Shown one piece after another: positions 9,169-18,380 of a stretch of DNA of 64,000 nucleotides. Numbering within the stretch: the first letter of the stretch is position 1; each line of letters begins with the position of its first letter. The position numbers and the translations under genes are program-made. The DNA comes from Laterigemmans sp052161645 (lineage in GTDB: Bacteria > Planctomycetota > Planctomycetia > Pirellulales > Pirellulaceae). The DNA is taken from assembly GCA_052161645.1 (NCBI GenBank), contig CP197414.1; one strand, given 5' to 3'. The notes beneath the pieces are model-generated. The model did not search any database. It saw nothing but the letters and a program-made list of their open reading frames with translations, and was not told the origin of the DNA.

Positions 9169-9182
9169 GTTTCACATGAAAC
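9169..9182. promoter_or_regulatory. parS: parS-like centromere site
   Basis: GTTTCACATGAAAC differs from the core of the bacterial parS palindrome (GTTTCACGTGAAAC) at one central position; extended to 16 bases it has three mismatches. It lies directly upstream of parA, a common parS location, so it is probably a ParB nucleation site and possibly part of parAB autoregulation. Confidence 0.7.
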
Positions 9183-9398
9183 CGGTCGCAGAGTTTAGCA
9201 GTCGATTTTAACCACTTGCGTCATTTTCGAGAATGTCAATTTGGTACACGCCGGCACGCACAAAATGAAGCACGCCCAAAATCACTTGGCCAGCAAAGGA
9301 ATTCTCGACTCGCCGCCGCGAGGATTTCCCAGGCGGCAAGATTGGCTACACTTGAAGGCTCTCCACAGCTCCGCTTTTCCTCAACTTGCTAGTATCCG

Positions 9399-10730
9399 AT
9401 GCCTCAGATCTCTGCCTTCCGTGGAATCCGCTACAACCTTGGCCGCGTGGGTTCGCTCGCGAAGGTCGTGGCTCCACCTTACGACGTAATCAGCCCAGCG
9501 CAGCAAGAAGCACTCTATGACCGCCACGAGGCCAACGTCGTCCGGCTGATCCTCAACCGCGCCCAACCAAGTGACGGCGAGTCGGAACGTTATGGACGAG
9601 CCGCACAACTGCTCAAGCGTTGGCAGGCTGAAGGGTTGCTGCAAACCGAAGGCGACCCGGCGCTCTACGTTTACCATCAAGAGTTTGAGTGGGAAGGCGA
9701 GCGGCATCACCGGAGGTCAGTGATCTGTCGCCTGCGGCTAGAACCCTTTGGGACTGGCAACATCTTTCCGCATGAGCAAACCCACCCCAAAGCCAAGGCC
9801 GACCGACTGCAGTTGCTGAATGCCTGCCGCACGAACCTGAGTCCCGTGTTTGGCTTGTTTCCCGATGAACAGCAGCACGTTACCCAGACGCTTAATGCCG
9901 CCATCGCGGGCGTGGCCGGGTTGGCTTGCCAGGATGACCTTGGTGTGCAGCATACCGTGTGGCCAGTGACCAACGTGAACGTGATCACAGAGGTCGTGGC
10001 GGCTGCTAGCGAGTCGCCGCTGTTCATCGCCGATGGACACCATCGCTATGAAACCGCCTGCGACTATCGCGACCAACTGGAACAAGCCCAAGGGCCTTTG
10101 CCAGCAGAGCATCCCGCCAACTTCATCATGGCGGCCCTGGTCAGCATGTATGACCCGGGCCTGCAAGTCCTACCCACGCACCGTCTCTTGCGAGGCACGC
10201 CCGAACTGACCACCGAGCAATTGATCGCGCGGCTGGGCGATCACTTCATGTGTGAACCGTGCGCCGCGGGAGCTGATGGTGCTCGCCTGGCTTGGCAACG
10301 CATGGTCGAGGAAGACGACCAGGAAATGCTAGCGTTATACGTGAAACCATCCGATCAATGGCTGCTCTGCCAAGCCTCGGAATTGGCGATCGAGCGGTTG
10401 CGAATTCTCGAGCCCGATCACAGCGACGAATGGCGTGGGCTGGGCGTCAGCTTGCTGCACCGTTTGGTAATCGACGACTTACTGCAAGCGGACGGGCACC
10501 CCAAGCCAACTTACGTGCACGCGATTGAGGAAGTCATTGACGGGCTAAATGGCCGCGGCGCGCGAAGCGAGGAAGAAGGTCGCGGCGACTACAGCATGGC
10601 GGCATTAGTCCAACCAGCCAGCGTCTCTCAAGTCGAGGCGATCAGCATGCACGGCGAACGGATGCCAGCGAAGAGTACCTACTTCTATCCCAAGCTGCTG
10701 AGCGGGTTGGTGTTCAACCCACTTTACTAG
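9399..10730 (+). CDS. DUF1015 family protein
   Basis: A 443-residue member of the DUF1015 family. The typical N-terminus (MPQISAFRGIRYN followed by VVAPPYDVISPAQQEALY) is present, as are a FIADGHHRYETACDYRDQ motif near residue 208 and a C-terminal MPAKSTYFYPKLLSGLVF motif, so the protein is complete. The family is widespread, soluble and largely uncharacterised; some members belong to the ParB/sulfiredoxin-like superfamily. It is transcribed divergently from parA with about 240 bases between them. No function is claimed. Confidence 0.9.
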   Translation: MPQISAFRGIRYNLGRVGSLAKVVAPPYDVISPAQQEALYDRHEANVVRLILNRAQPSDGESERYGRAAQLLKRWQAEGLLQTEGDPALYVYHQEFEWEGERHHRRSVICRLRLEPFGTGNIFPHEQTHPKAKADRLQLLNACRTNLSPVFGLFPDEQQHVTQTLNAAIAGVAGLACQDDLGVQHTVWPVTNVNVITEVVAAASESPLFIADGHHRYETACDYRDQLEQAQGPLPAEHPANFIMAALVSMYDPGLQVLPTHRLLRGTPELTTEQLIARLGDHFMCEPCAAGADGARLAWQRMVEEDDQEMLALYVKPSDQWLLCQASELAIERLRILEPDHSDEWRGLGVSLLHRLVIDDLLQADGHPKPTYVHAIEEVIDGLNGRGARSEEEGRGDYSMAALVQPASVSQVEAISMHGERMPAKSTYFYPKLLSGLVFNPLY

Positions 10731-10734
10731 CTAG

Positions 10735-10774
10735 CAAAAAAAGAGCCGGGTTCACCATGAGCGAACCCGGCTCT
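10735..10774 (-). terminator. Intrinsic terminator of ahcY
   Basis: A perfect 12-bp stem (10742-10753 pairing with 10763-10774, nine-base loop) followed, on the minus strand, by a run of seven T. It lies about 100 bases beyond the ahcY stop and immediately after the convergent DUF1015 gene; orientation of the T-run marks it for the minus strand. Confidence 0.85.
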
Positions 10775-10790
10775 CGATTGTCATTCGCAG

Positions 10791-10864
10791 TCAGCCGCAA
10801 ACAATCAGCCGGAATGGGCCGGCGTCTGGTTCCGCGGAACCGTGAGCTGGCGCTCAGCGGCTGA
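10791..10864. repeat. REP-like palindromic element
   Basis: A 74-bp element bounded by TCAGCCGC and its inverse GCGGCTGA, with a central perfect palindrome GGTTCCGCGGAACC at 10828-10841. It sits between the ahcY stop and its terminator. A relative with the same ends occurs at 52178-52255 and a half copy at 51860-51890, so it is a dispersed family in this genome. Confidence 0.65.
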
Positions 10865-10878
10865 TAAAATGCTCAGGC

Positions 10879-12216
10879 CTAGTAGCGATAGTGCTCAGGC
10901 TTGTAAGGACCAGCCTTGGGAATACCGCTGTACTCGACTTGCTCCTCGGTCAGTTCGGTCAGCTTGACGCCCAACTTGCCAAGGTGCAAGCGAGCGACTT
11001 CTTCGTCCAGACGCTTGGGCAAGACGTGAATGTCGAGCGAGTACTCATCGGCTCGGCTCCACAACTCAATCTGTGCCAAGACTTGGTTGGTGAACGAGGT
11101 GCTCATCACGAAGCTGGGGTGACCGGTTGCACAGCCCAAGTTGACCAAACGGCCTTGAGCCAACAACAGAATCGAGTGACCGTCGGCGAAGGTATAACGA
11201 TCGACCGCACCGATGTCGGCGGGCTTGATGCGTTGCTTGGTCACGCGCCCAGCGGCTACTTCGGCTTCCAACCAAGCGACGTCGATCTCATGATCAAAGT
11301 GACCAATGTTACAAACGATCGCATCGTTGGACATTTTCTCCATGTGCTTGCCGAGCACGATATCCTTGTTACCAGTGGCGGTGACAAAGATGTGACCTTG
11401 CTCACAAGCCTCTTCCATGGTGGTCACTTCGTAACCTTCCATGGCAGCTTGCAGAGCGTTGATCGGATCGATCTCGGTGACCAACACACGGCAACCGTAT
11501 CGCGACAGCGAGTGGGCACAACCCTTGCCTACGTCACCGTAACCGCAGACCACGGCAACCTTACCAGCCAACATGATGTCGGTGGCTCGTTTGACGCCGT
11601 CGGCCAGCGACTCACGGCAACCATACAAGTTGTCAAACTTGCTCTTGGTCGCCGAGTCATTGACGTTGATGGCGGGAACACGCAGCTTGCCCTCTCGCTT
11701 CAAAACTTCCAAGCGGTGAATACCGGCGGTCGTCTCTTCGCTCAACCCGCGGACTTCGGTCAACAGCTCTGGGAAGCGATCGTGCACCATGGCGGTCAAG
11801 TCACCACCATCGTCCAAGATCATGTTCAGAGGCTTGCCTGAAGGGAATTGCAACGTCTGCTCGATGCACCAATCGAACTCTTCTTCCGACATGCCCTTCC
11901 AGGCGTAGACTGGAATTCCAGCAGCGGCGATCGCGGCGGCAGCTTGGTCTTGGGTGCTGAAAATGTTACAGCTGCTCCAAGTAACTTCCGCGCCGAGCTC
12001 CACTAACGTCTCGATCAGTACGGCGGTCTGGATGGTCATGTGCAGACAGCCGGCAATCCGAGCACCGGCGAGCGGCTTCGATTTGCCATACTTCTCACGC
12101 AACGCCATCAACCCAGGCATCTCGTTCTCAGCCAACATAATCTCGTTGCGACCGTCAGCCGCCAACTCGATATTCTTGACCTTGTACGGAACTCTGGTCG
12201 TTTCGACCTGTGACAC
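10879..12216 (-). CDS. ahcY: S-adenosyl-L-homocysteine hydrolase
   Basis: A 445-residue adenosylhomocysteinase, which splits S-adenosylhomocysteine into adenosine and homocysteine in the methyl cycle using bound NAD. Seen are the N-terminal substrate region with LHMTIQTAVLIETL, the NAD-binding loop VCGYGDVGKGCAHSL, NVNDSATKSKFDNLYGCRES, and the C-terminal PKAGPYKPEHYRY signature. The frame is open to 12369, but GTG 12216 (VSQVETTRVPYK) with TAGGAGAG upstream is the best start. It is monocistronic with its own terminator. No SAH riboswitch could be recognised in the leader by eye. Confidence 0.96.
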   Translation of the reverse strand: MSQVETTRVPYKVKNIELAADGRNEIMLAENEMPGLMALREKYGKSKPLAGARIAGCLHMTIQTAVLIETLVELGAEVTWSSCNIFSTQDQAAAAIAAAGIPVYAWKGMSEEEFDWCIEQTLQFPSGKPLNMILDDGGDLTAMVHDRFPELLTEVRGLSEETTAGIHRLEVLKREGKLRVPAINVNDSATKSKFDNLYGCRESLADGVKRATDIMLAGKVAVVCGYGDVGKGCAHSLSRYGCRVLVTEIDPINALQAAMEGYEVTTMEEACEQGHIFVTATGNKDIVLGKHMEKMSNDAIVCNIGHFDHEIDVAWLEAEVAAGRVTKQRIKPADIGAVDRYTFADGHSILLLAQGRLVNLGCATGHPSFVMSTSFTNQVLAQIELWSRADEYSLDIHVLPKRLDEEVARLHLGKLGVKLTELTEEQVEYSGIPKAGPYKPEHYRY

Positions 12217-12505
12217 TATAGACTCTCCTAAATAATTGTATGCGTTTCGCAATGGTGTATGAACGTGTAGCTCCCGGCCCCGAAAATCAGGCCCGACAGC
12301 AGCACCATCAAAACACTGGTACCCTTGAATTCGGAGCGCGCCACGAAGACCGCGACTGCAGCCGGCCACTCCGATGGGTTAACCGCGAAAACTCAATCTG
12401 CATGACATCTTAGCAGCAAAAGCCCAAATGAAAATGGCAAGCACGCCAACTGCTGCGACGCCCGGTCACGATGCCGCCAGAATTCACGGCTAAATTCCCG
12501 GTTGA

Positions 12506-13207
12506 TCATCGCCTTCCCGGGGGCAACGCCGAAACTGCCCCGCGGGCTGCTTGACAGAATAAATGAATCCGCTCCGACGATTTTTCTCCCCTGCTAATTT
12601 CCACGCCGCTGGCCACATCGACCGTCCGCAGTCGGCTGAGACCAATCGCCTCCGCGACGTTCTCCGGGGTCAGCCCGCCCGCCAAGGCGATCGCGCCACC
12701 AGGTAATCGCGAGCTGGCGACCCACGCACCCAGCGATCGCCAGTCTAGTTTTTGGCCCTGTCCGCCGAAGTGCGCACCCACCTCCGCGTCCAGCAACACG
12801 TGGCAGCCCAAATCCAACCAAGGCCCCAACAACGGATCAAGATCCGCGCTGCCAAGTGGACCGGGGGGCAAACGAACCGCGCGAAGTACGCAAAATTCGG
12901 CGGCCAACAGCTCCGCTGCAAACTGCGGAGTTTCATCGCCGTGTAATTGCAGCCAGCGGATCCCCACCTGCTCGGCGGTCGCGATGAGCTGCCGACGCGT
13001 CTGATTGACAAACAATCCGATCGGCAGCACGCCACCGGCGATCGCCGCGGCGGCCAACATCGCCGCCTCTTCCGGGGGCAAGTACCGAGGGCTCGGGGGG
13101 TGGAAGTTGAGCCCGACCGCGTCTCCGCCAGCGGCCTGAACCGCAGCCAGATCCTCAGCGGTGCGAACTCCGCAAATCTTAACGGTGAAAGGTAAACGAG
13201 CGTGCAT
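12506..13207 (-). CDS. trpF: Phosphoribosylanthranilate isomerase
   Basis: A 233-residue TIM-barrel protein matching TrpF, which converts N-(5-phosphoribosyl)anthranilate to the carboxyphenylamino-deoxyribulose phosphate in tryptophan synthesis. The N-terminal VKICGVRTAEDLAAV motif carries the catalytic Cys, and VGLNFHPPSPRYLP, RWLQLHGDE and the phosphate-binding LAGGLTPENV and VDVASGVE segments are all present. It is a stand-alone gene; no other trp gene is nearby. Confidence 0.93.
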   Translation of the reverse strand: MHARLPFTVKICGVRTAEDLAAVQAAGGDAVGLNFHPPSPRYLPPEEAAMLAAAAIAGGVLPIGLFVNQTRRQLIATAEQVGIRWLQLHGDETPQFAAELLAAEFCVLRAVRLPPGPLGSADLDPLLGPWLDLGCHVLLDAEVGAHFGGQGQKLDWRSLGAWVASSRLPGGAIALAGGLTPENVAEAIGLSRLRTVDVASGVEISRGEKSSERIHLFCQAARGAVSALPPGRR

Positions 13208-13360
13208 GCGACGGGTTTGATAGTTACGTGCGATCAGCAGCCGGTAAGAAACCTTCTTTTTTGGCTGGTCCGAAGATTCCGGTTATGTCGATTCTAGTAA
13301 TTGATTAATAGGGGGCTGCGATTTCTTGCCTCCGCCGAGCTTTACCCATTGCCAAGCTAA

Positions 13361-14206
13361 ATGGATGAAACGGACGCGATGCACGACTCGACCAGAAAAC
13401 TAGTTGCCGGCTGGAACATGCTATCCACCGAACGTCGCCGCCCGTTTATCTTCGCGCTACTGTGTGGATTGTTAGCCGCAAGAGTATTGCCAGGTCCGGG
13501 GGTGGCTCAAGTTTTCCTCCGGCAAGCCGGCAGCGGAGAGGAAAGTCAACAATTTACCTTGGCCGCCAACGATCCACGGCTGCCGCAGATTTTGGCTGGC
13601 ATCGAAGCAGCTGGCGTTCCCCAATACCAACTGCGACCGGCTGCATTTTACACGGCCCAGTGGGAAGCCGAAGTCGCCGACTTTTACGCTGCGCAGGCGG
13701 TCGAGCCCCAACCGACTTTTGCCTCGGCAACGCGGACAACTCAAGTCACGCAAGCTTCGTTTGAACTGCCTGGATTGGCCGCCAGCGGAAACGCGGGGCA
13801 GCCAGCAATGGAGCTCGACGAACGTGATGCCGAGTCACGAGCTCGCTGGGTCAACTACTGGTCGGACCGTAAATTGGCGGCCCAGCAGCAGGCCGAGCAG
13901 TTGGAAGCATCGCCAACAGTACCAGCGATCTTCGCACAACTGCGAGTTGGCCCCACGCAATCGCAGCCACGCGCCACCTGGGTGGTGATGTTCATTTGCT
14001 GCTTGGCCGGCTTGGGCTATTTGGCAGCGGAGCGACTCCTACCCCAAGAACGAGCTCGACTGGTGATGCGAAGTCAGCATCAAGTCGTCGTGCCGCGGCA
14101 ATGGATTGGCAAACGGTGGCCGATCGTCGATTGGCGACAAGTAAGTCGCCCGCAGTGGACTGAGCTGACAATGGCCGCGGCCACAATCGGGTTGTTGATC
14201 TTTTAG
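13361..14206 (+). CDS. Membrane protein of unknown function
   Basis: A 281-residue protein with no recognised family. ATG 13361 or 13379 could be the start. A hydrophobic segment near residues 28-50 (FIFALLCGLLAARVLPGPG) could be a signal or anchor, and a clear membrane helix lies near residues 206-225 (TWVVMFICCLAGLGYLAAE). The region between is Gln/Ala-rich and probably soluble; the C-terminus ends with another hydrophobic stretch. It precedes an ExeA-like ATPase gene by about 200 bases on the same strand, so it may be a membrane partner of that ATPase; this is inference. Confidence 0.65.
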   Translation: MDETDAMHDSTRKLVAGWNMLSTERRRPFIFALLCGLLAARVLPGPGVAQVFLRQAGSGEESQQFTLAANDPRLPQILAGIEAAGVPQYQLRPAAFYTAQWEAEVADFYAAQAVEPQPTFASATRTTQVTQASFELPGLAASGNAGQPAMELDERDAESRARWVNYWSDRKLAAQQQAEQLEASPTVPAIFAQLRVGPTQSQPRATWVVMFICCLAGLGYLAAERLLPQERARLVMRSQHQVVVPRQWIGKRWPIVDWRQVSRPQWTELTMAAATIGLLIF

Positions 14207-14410
14207 CGTTTCCCGCAAGGCAACCCGGTTCCCAGCAACGCCGCGATGGATTTGCAATTCTGGGATTGGTTTGGCGGAACGACTCATTCGGTTACAGAAA
14301 GTTGGTCGGATTTGCCGATTCAACGTTTCAATGGACTCAGTTGGCGATCGCCGAGTCCCTTGTGATCGTAATCTTTGCTCGTCAAACCGCCGCCAATCGA
14401 TCAAAATCCC

Positions 14411-16507
14411 ATGGACGCACCGAAATTGACTTTTCCAGAACACCCATTTCCGGCCGCAATCAACGCAGCGCGTTACTTGCCGATTGGTGCGATTGAGTCG
14501 GCACGAGCACGTTTGCAGGAAGCCATCGACCATCGCGAGTGTCCGGCAATGTTGGTGGGACCTCCGGGCACCGGCAAGAGTCTAGTCTGTCAGCTGCTGG
14601 CGGAGGCGTACCAGAACGAGTTCGATGTGGTGCTGTTGTCAGAGACGCGGCTTTGCACACGCCGGGCACTGCTGCAACATTTGCTGCACCATCTCGGCCT
14701 GCCCTACGCCGATCGCAGCGAGGGAGAACTGCGACTGGCACTCATCGATCGAGCGACTCAGACTGGACCGGAAAGCAAAGCCGGCCTGCTGATCATCGTC
14801 GACGAAGCTCAGGGGCTGCCGGGCCGTTTGCTCGAAGAACTGCGGATGATCTCGGGGATCGTGCGGGGCGGCAAGTCGCGTGTGCAATGGGTGTTGGTCG
14901 GCGCTTCGTCGCTCGACGAACGATTGGCGCAACCACGGATGGAGCCGCTGGCCCAGCGAATTGGGACACGTTGTTACCTGCATCCGCTGAGCCAAGGCGA
15001 GACGTACCAATACGTTCGCGAATCGCTCCGCCGCGTCGGCCTCGATCCCAGCCAACTGATCGATGACCACGCTTTGCAAAGTGTTTACTTCGCGTCCGAT
15101 GGCATCCCCAGGTTGATTAACCAGACGATGAGCCGCGCGGTGTCGCTGGCCGAGTCGGCAGGCCTAAAGACCATCAGTTCCCAAGTGGTCGAACAGGCCT
15201 GGGCTGAATTGCAGCAGCTGCCCGGCCCCGGTTTGGGATTGCCGGAAGAGTTTCGCGGCAACAGCTGGGACAGTGCCCGTGATCAAGCCGCCTTGCCCCA
15301 CGACGAGGAAGATAGTGACCAGCCAGCCACGATTGAGTTCGTGTATGGGGAACCCGAACCCGCGGAGCTGCTCCACGATCTTCCTACCGTTCTACCCAAC
15401 GACCTGCTCGGCGATTTGTCCGATCAGGTATTCGACGGGCTGTCCACTGACAATTCGCTATCCAGTTACGACGCGGTATCCAGTGAAGGCGAGTACGACG
15501 AACCCGAATCATACTCGGAAACAAGGCCGTTCTCGATCGTGCGAGCGAACAACGAGTCCGTCGACTCCACCGTTACGCCACGCCATAATCCTTTGGCTGA
15601 GACCACCGATTACGATCCCGAGACGCTGGAATTCAATTGGTCCGCCGAGCCAGTCGCGGCTGAGCCAGTCGCGGCTGAGCCAGTCGCGGCTGAGCCAGTC
15701 GCGGCTGAGCCTGCCGCCGCCGAGCCTGTCGCCGCAACGCCGGTTGCAGCGGAGCCGGTTGCAGCGGAGCCGGTCGTAATCGAGCCGGTAACAGTGCAGC
15801 CCGTTGCATTGGATCCCACTCCGCTCGGGCAACAAGTCAATTCAACTGCGTTTCACGATGACGCCGACTTGGTCTCGTTGTTTGGCGACGACTTTGATGA
15901 CGAGCAGATTATTCCGGTCGTTGTCGCAGACCGCCCAGCCGCCTTTGGTGTTTCACGCGAATTGGGGCCATTGGAATTGATTGAAACCTTCGGACCTACC
16001 GCGGGATTGGACGTCCCCAACGAGATGTTTGCTCAGGATCCGGCCGCCGACGAATTGGCCGTGCACCAAGAAGTCGTCGCAATCAACCAAGAAGTTGCCG
16101 AGGGGGCACTCGATTTCCATCAGTTCATGGTCGCCAATGAGTCCCCGCAAGCGGACCCGGTCGCCGGCTGGGAAGCGACGGCCGAAACCGCTGCTCCGCA
16201 GTTCTCCTCCGAAGCCAACGAGGCGTTCAACGCGGATGATTTCCAGCCCCGCATTGTGGAAGTTCCGCCCAGCGAACTTTCCCTCGACACGCCGCTCGGA
16301 ATCGCAGCCGACGAAGGCGAAGCAGGTTGCGGGACGAGTGGTGGCGACATCACAGTGCTGGATGACAGCGATCTGCTGGTGATCGAGGACGATTTGTCGC
16401 TCGACGATCAACCCGAATCGCTGGCTCCGCGAGGACCGCGCGACCTGGAGCCAGTCGACGGGGAGCATGATGCTCAGTCGATTCTGACTCGCTTGCGAAA
16501 GGGCTAG
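14411..16507 (+). CDS. ExeA/GspA-like AAA ATPase with long repeat-rich tail
   Basis: A 698-residue protein. ATG 14411 is chosen; the frame is open to a TTG at 14375. Residues 1-280 form an AAA ATPase of the ExeA/GspA/TniB type: Walker A GPPGTGKS at 50-57, Walker B LLIIVDEAQ near 126-134, and a RIGTRCYLHPLSQGETYQYV segment typical of the group. The rest (about 290-698) is acidic, low-complexity and probably disordered, with about ten degenerate EPVAA pentads at roughly 412-460 encoded by 15-bp repeats. ExeA-type ATPases act on cell-wall insertion of secretion machinery. It is followed two bases later by a small unknown gene, indicating an operon. Confidence 0.8.
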   Translation: MDAPKLTFPEHPFPAAINAARYLPIGAIESARARLQEAIDHRECPAMLVGPPGTGKSLVCQLLAEAYQNEFDVVLLSETRLCTRRALLQHLLHHLGLPYADRSEGELRLALIDRATQTGPESKAGLLIIVDEAQGLPGRLLEELRMISGIVRGGKSRVQWVLVGASSLDERLAQPRMEPLAQRIGTRCYLHPLSQGETYQYVRESLRRVGLDPSQLIDDHALQSVYFASDGIPRLINQTMSRAVSLAESAGLKTISSQVVEQAWAELQQLPGPGLGLPEEFRGNSWDSARDQAALPHDEEDSDQPATIEFVYGEPEPAELLHDLPTVLPNDLLGDLSDQVFDGLSTDNSLSSYDAVSSEGEYDEPESYSETRPFSIVRANNESVDSTVTPRHNPLAETTDYDPETLEFNWSAEPVAAEPVAAEPVAAEPVAAEPAAAEPVAATPVAAEPVAAEPVVIEPVTVQPVALDPTPLGQQVNSTAFHDDADLVSLFGDDFDDEQIIPVVVADRPAAFGVSRELGPLELIETFGPTAGLDVPNEMFAQDPAADELAVHQEVVAINQEVAEGALDFHQFMVANESPQADPVAGWEATAETAAPQFSSEANEAFNADDFQPRIVEVPPSELSLDTPLGIAADEGEAGCGTSGGDITVLDDSDLLVIEDDLSLDDQPESLAPRGPRDLEPVDGEHDAQSILTRLRKG
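15646..15790 (+). repeat. 15-bp coding tandem repeat (EPVAA)
   Basis: In-frame repeats of a 15-base unit (GAGCCAGTCGCGGCT and variants) inside the ExeA-like gene. The first four copies are almost identical at DNA level and the later ones diverge, which suggests recent expansion at one end. Confidence 0.85.
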
Positions 16508-16509
16508 GG

Positions 16510-16962
16510 ATGGATATCATCGCCACGTCACCGCTCGGCGGACTTGCCCAGCGGATTGTCCACACCTTCGATCAGTTGGGGCAAACTCCCGTGTTGGAGG
16601 TCGCCCCGGGGTTGATACTGCGGGACGCTTTTCATCTGCAGCTACTGTCAGCTGTGGCCCAGCAAGCTGGTCGGCCATTGCGTGTCGAGGTGCTGGCGGG
16701 CGATTACGGCTGGTGGCAAAACTGGCGGTTGTCGCGTGACTTAAAACGCTGGCAGGGGTTGGCCGTGGCGGCCAACGAGCTCGCGGGAATCGACATCACG
16801 GTCGAGCGGAGAATGGTGTTGTCACGACCTGCCGGCAAGAACCGTCCTTTGGTATTGGCGATCGCCGGCCAAGAGGACTCTTTCCCCAGCTGGGCTCAGC
16901 CGCTAAGGTTGACCACCGCGCCGACGCATCTGGATGACATCCAGCTGTTGGCAGCCGTTTAA
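16510..16962 (+). CDS. Small protein of unknown function
   Basis: A 150-residue protein, not recognised. It starts two bases after the stop of the ExeA-like ATPase gene, so it is probably co-transcribed and translationally coupled. The sequence is mixed alpha/beta with a Trp-rich segment GDYGWWQNWRLSRDLKRW in the middle and no membrane helix or signal peptide. It may work with the ATPase. Confidence 0.7.
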   Translation: MDIIATSPLGGLAQRIVHTFDQLGQTPVLEVAPGLILRDAFHLQLLSAVAQQAGRPLRVEVLAGDYGWWQNWRLSRDLKRWQGLAVAANELAGIDITVERRMVLSRPAGKNRPLVLAIAGQEDSFPSWAQPLRLTTAPTHLDDIQLLAAV

Positions 16963-16989
16963 TTCAACAGCCAGTTTGCTTCAGGTGCT

Positions 16990-17751
16990 ATGCGGCCCAC
17001 ACCGGACACTCACCAATTAACGTCGCTTCCCGTGGCCGCGGCAGAGCGCGTGCTGGTCGCCCTCTGCACATTTAACGAACGTCAGAATTTGCCCACGATG
17101 CTGGAGCGGATTCACGCGGCCCTGCCCACGGCCGATATCTTGGTAGTCGACGATGACTCCCCCGATGGAACGGGCGAATGGGCCGCTTCCCAGGCTGCTC
17201 ACCTACCCCATCTTCACGTGCTGGTACGTAAACAATCCCGCGGTCTCGGCGGTGCAGTTAGAGCGGCAATCGAGTTGGCTGTCGGCGAGCAATACGACTG
17301 GCTGCTGAATTTAGACGCCGATCACAGCCATGACCCGGCGGATTTACCAGTCCTGCTGGCGACCGCTCGCCAAGCCCGACCACCTCGCGATTGCGTGGTC
17401 GGCACCCGCTACGGGCAAGGAGGCTCGATCGACGGCTGGACTTGGCGACGACGCGTGATGAGCCGCCTGGTGAATCGATTCGCGACTGGTATTCTCAGGT
17501 TGCCAGTCAGCGACTGCAGCGGCTCGCTAAGATGTTACCGAGTGGCCGCCTTAGCCGAACTCGACTTAGCCAGCCTGCGGAGCAATGGCTACGCGATTTT
17601 CGAGGAACTACTCGTCCGCTTGCGGCGCCGCGACGCGCACTTCGCCGAGGTGCCGATAACGTTCCACGAGCGACGCGCCGGCAGCAGTAAATTGACGTTG
17701 CGGGAAGCGGTCAAGGCGGCCAGCCAAATCATTCGCTTGGCCGGCCAATAA
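16990..17751 (+). CDS. Family 2 glycosyltransferase, dolichol-phosphate mannosyltransferase type
   Basis: A 253-residue GT2 enzyme of the polyprenyl-phosphate sugar synthase (DPM1-like) kind. Evidence: VALCTFNERQNLPTMLERI, the nucleotide-binding VVDDDSPDGTGEWA near residue 55, the metal-binding LNLDADHSHDP near residue 110, VVGTRYGQGGSIDGW, and the C-terminal PITFHERRAGSSKL motif. There is no C-terminal membrane domain, as in the short DPM1 form. It probably transfers a sugar from a nucleotide to polyprenyl phosphate. Its last 23 bases overlap the convergent DUF4332 gene. Confidence 0.9.
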   Translation: MRPTPDTHQLTSLPVAAAERVLVALCTFNERQNLPTMLERIHAALPTADILVVDDDSPDGTGEWAASQAAHLPHLHVLVRKQSRGLGGAVRAAIELAVGEQYDWLLNLDADHSHDPADLPVLLATARQARPPRDCVVGTRYGQGGSIDGWTWRRRVMSRLVNRFATGILRLPVSDCSGSLRCYRVAALAELDLASLRSNGYAIFEELLVRLRRRDAHFAEVPITFHERRAGSSKLTLREAVKAASQIIRLAGQ

Positions 17752-18346
17752 CGTACATCTGTCCATTTCCTGGCTGCTGCCCGCCAGTTGTCAGCGGCGC
17801 GTCGGTGATCGAATGCCGGGCGGTCGCTATCCAATCGGCCACCTCCACCGCCGTTGGTAGCTGCCTGGCCACAGCCCCGGCAACTAGCGATTGGCCCGCC
17901 GACGAAATGGCAAATCGTTGCATGTCGGCCAGCAGCTGTTCGCCATCAGCTCGTTGCAGATCGGCCAGACGACGACGGTGAACGGCAACCAGCAGTTGGG
18001 CATCGAGCCAGCTAAGCTGCGGAATCGCCCGCTGCAGCTTCCCGGCAGCCTGCCAACGGGCCAAGGTTTTCCCAGCCGCGGGGGGAAGTTTCCCGGTGGC
18101 GACTAATTGCCGAGGCCGGCAAGTCTGTAAATCGTCGAGGGTGACAATCCCCAGTCGTCGCAATTGGCGACGTTGAGCAGGGGTGCCCAATCTGACCGCA
18201 GCCAGCGTGGGAGTTGCGGACTGGGTTGCGGACTTAACGCTTGCGAAAACAGGTTGGGAAATCGAGGGAGGAGCGATCGGCTGTGAGGGGACGAACTTTT
18301 CAGTCGTATTTTCGGCGGAGAAAAAGCCACGAATCCATGTGAGCAT
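17729..18346 (-). CDS. DUF4332 helix-hairpin-helix protein
   Basis: A 205-residue protein starting at ATG 18346 (MLTWIRGFFSAEN); the frame is open to 18412, inside the neighbour. After a Ser/Pro-rich N-terminus of about 60 residues, the core QRRQLRRLGIVTLDDLQTC and AQLLVAVHRRRLADLQRADG resembles DUF4332, which is built of helix-hairpin-helix-like units. Function unknown; nucleic acid binding is possible. The gene ends inside the convergent glycosyltransferase gene. Confidence 0.65.
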   Translation of the reverse strand: MLTWIRGFFSAENTTEKFVPSQPIAPPSISQPVFASVKSATQSATPTLAAVRLGTPAQRRQLRRLGIVTLDDLQTCRPRQLVATGKLPPAAGKTLARWQAAGKLQRAIPQLSWLDAQLLVAVHRRRLADLQRADGEQLLADMQRFAISSAGQSLVAGAVARQLPTAVEVADWIATARHSITDAPLTTGGQQPGNGQMYVIGRPSE

Positions 18347-18380
18347 TGCTGGTCTCCCCAATAAGCGATGGCCGACTCGA

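Noticed and set aside
10891..11841. 316-codon plus-strand frame
   Set aside because: Antisense shadow of ahcY, which has all family motifs.
12217..12505. Possible SAH or SAM riboswitch upstream of ahcY
   Set aside because: No conserved riboswitch core could be recognised by eye in the leader; a covariance search would be needed.
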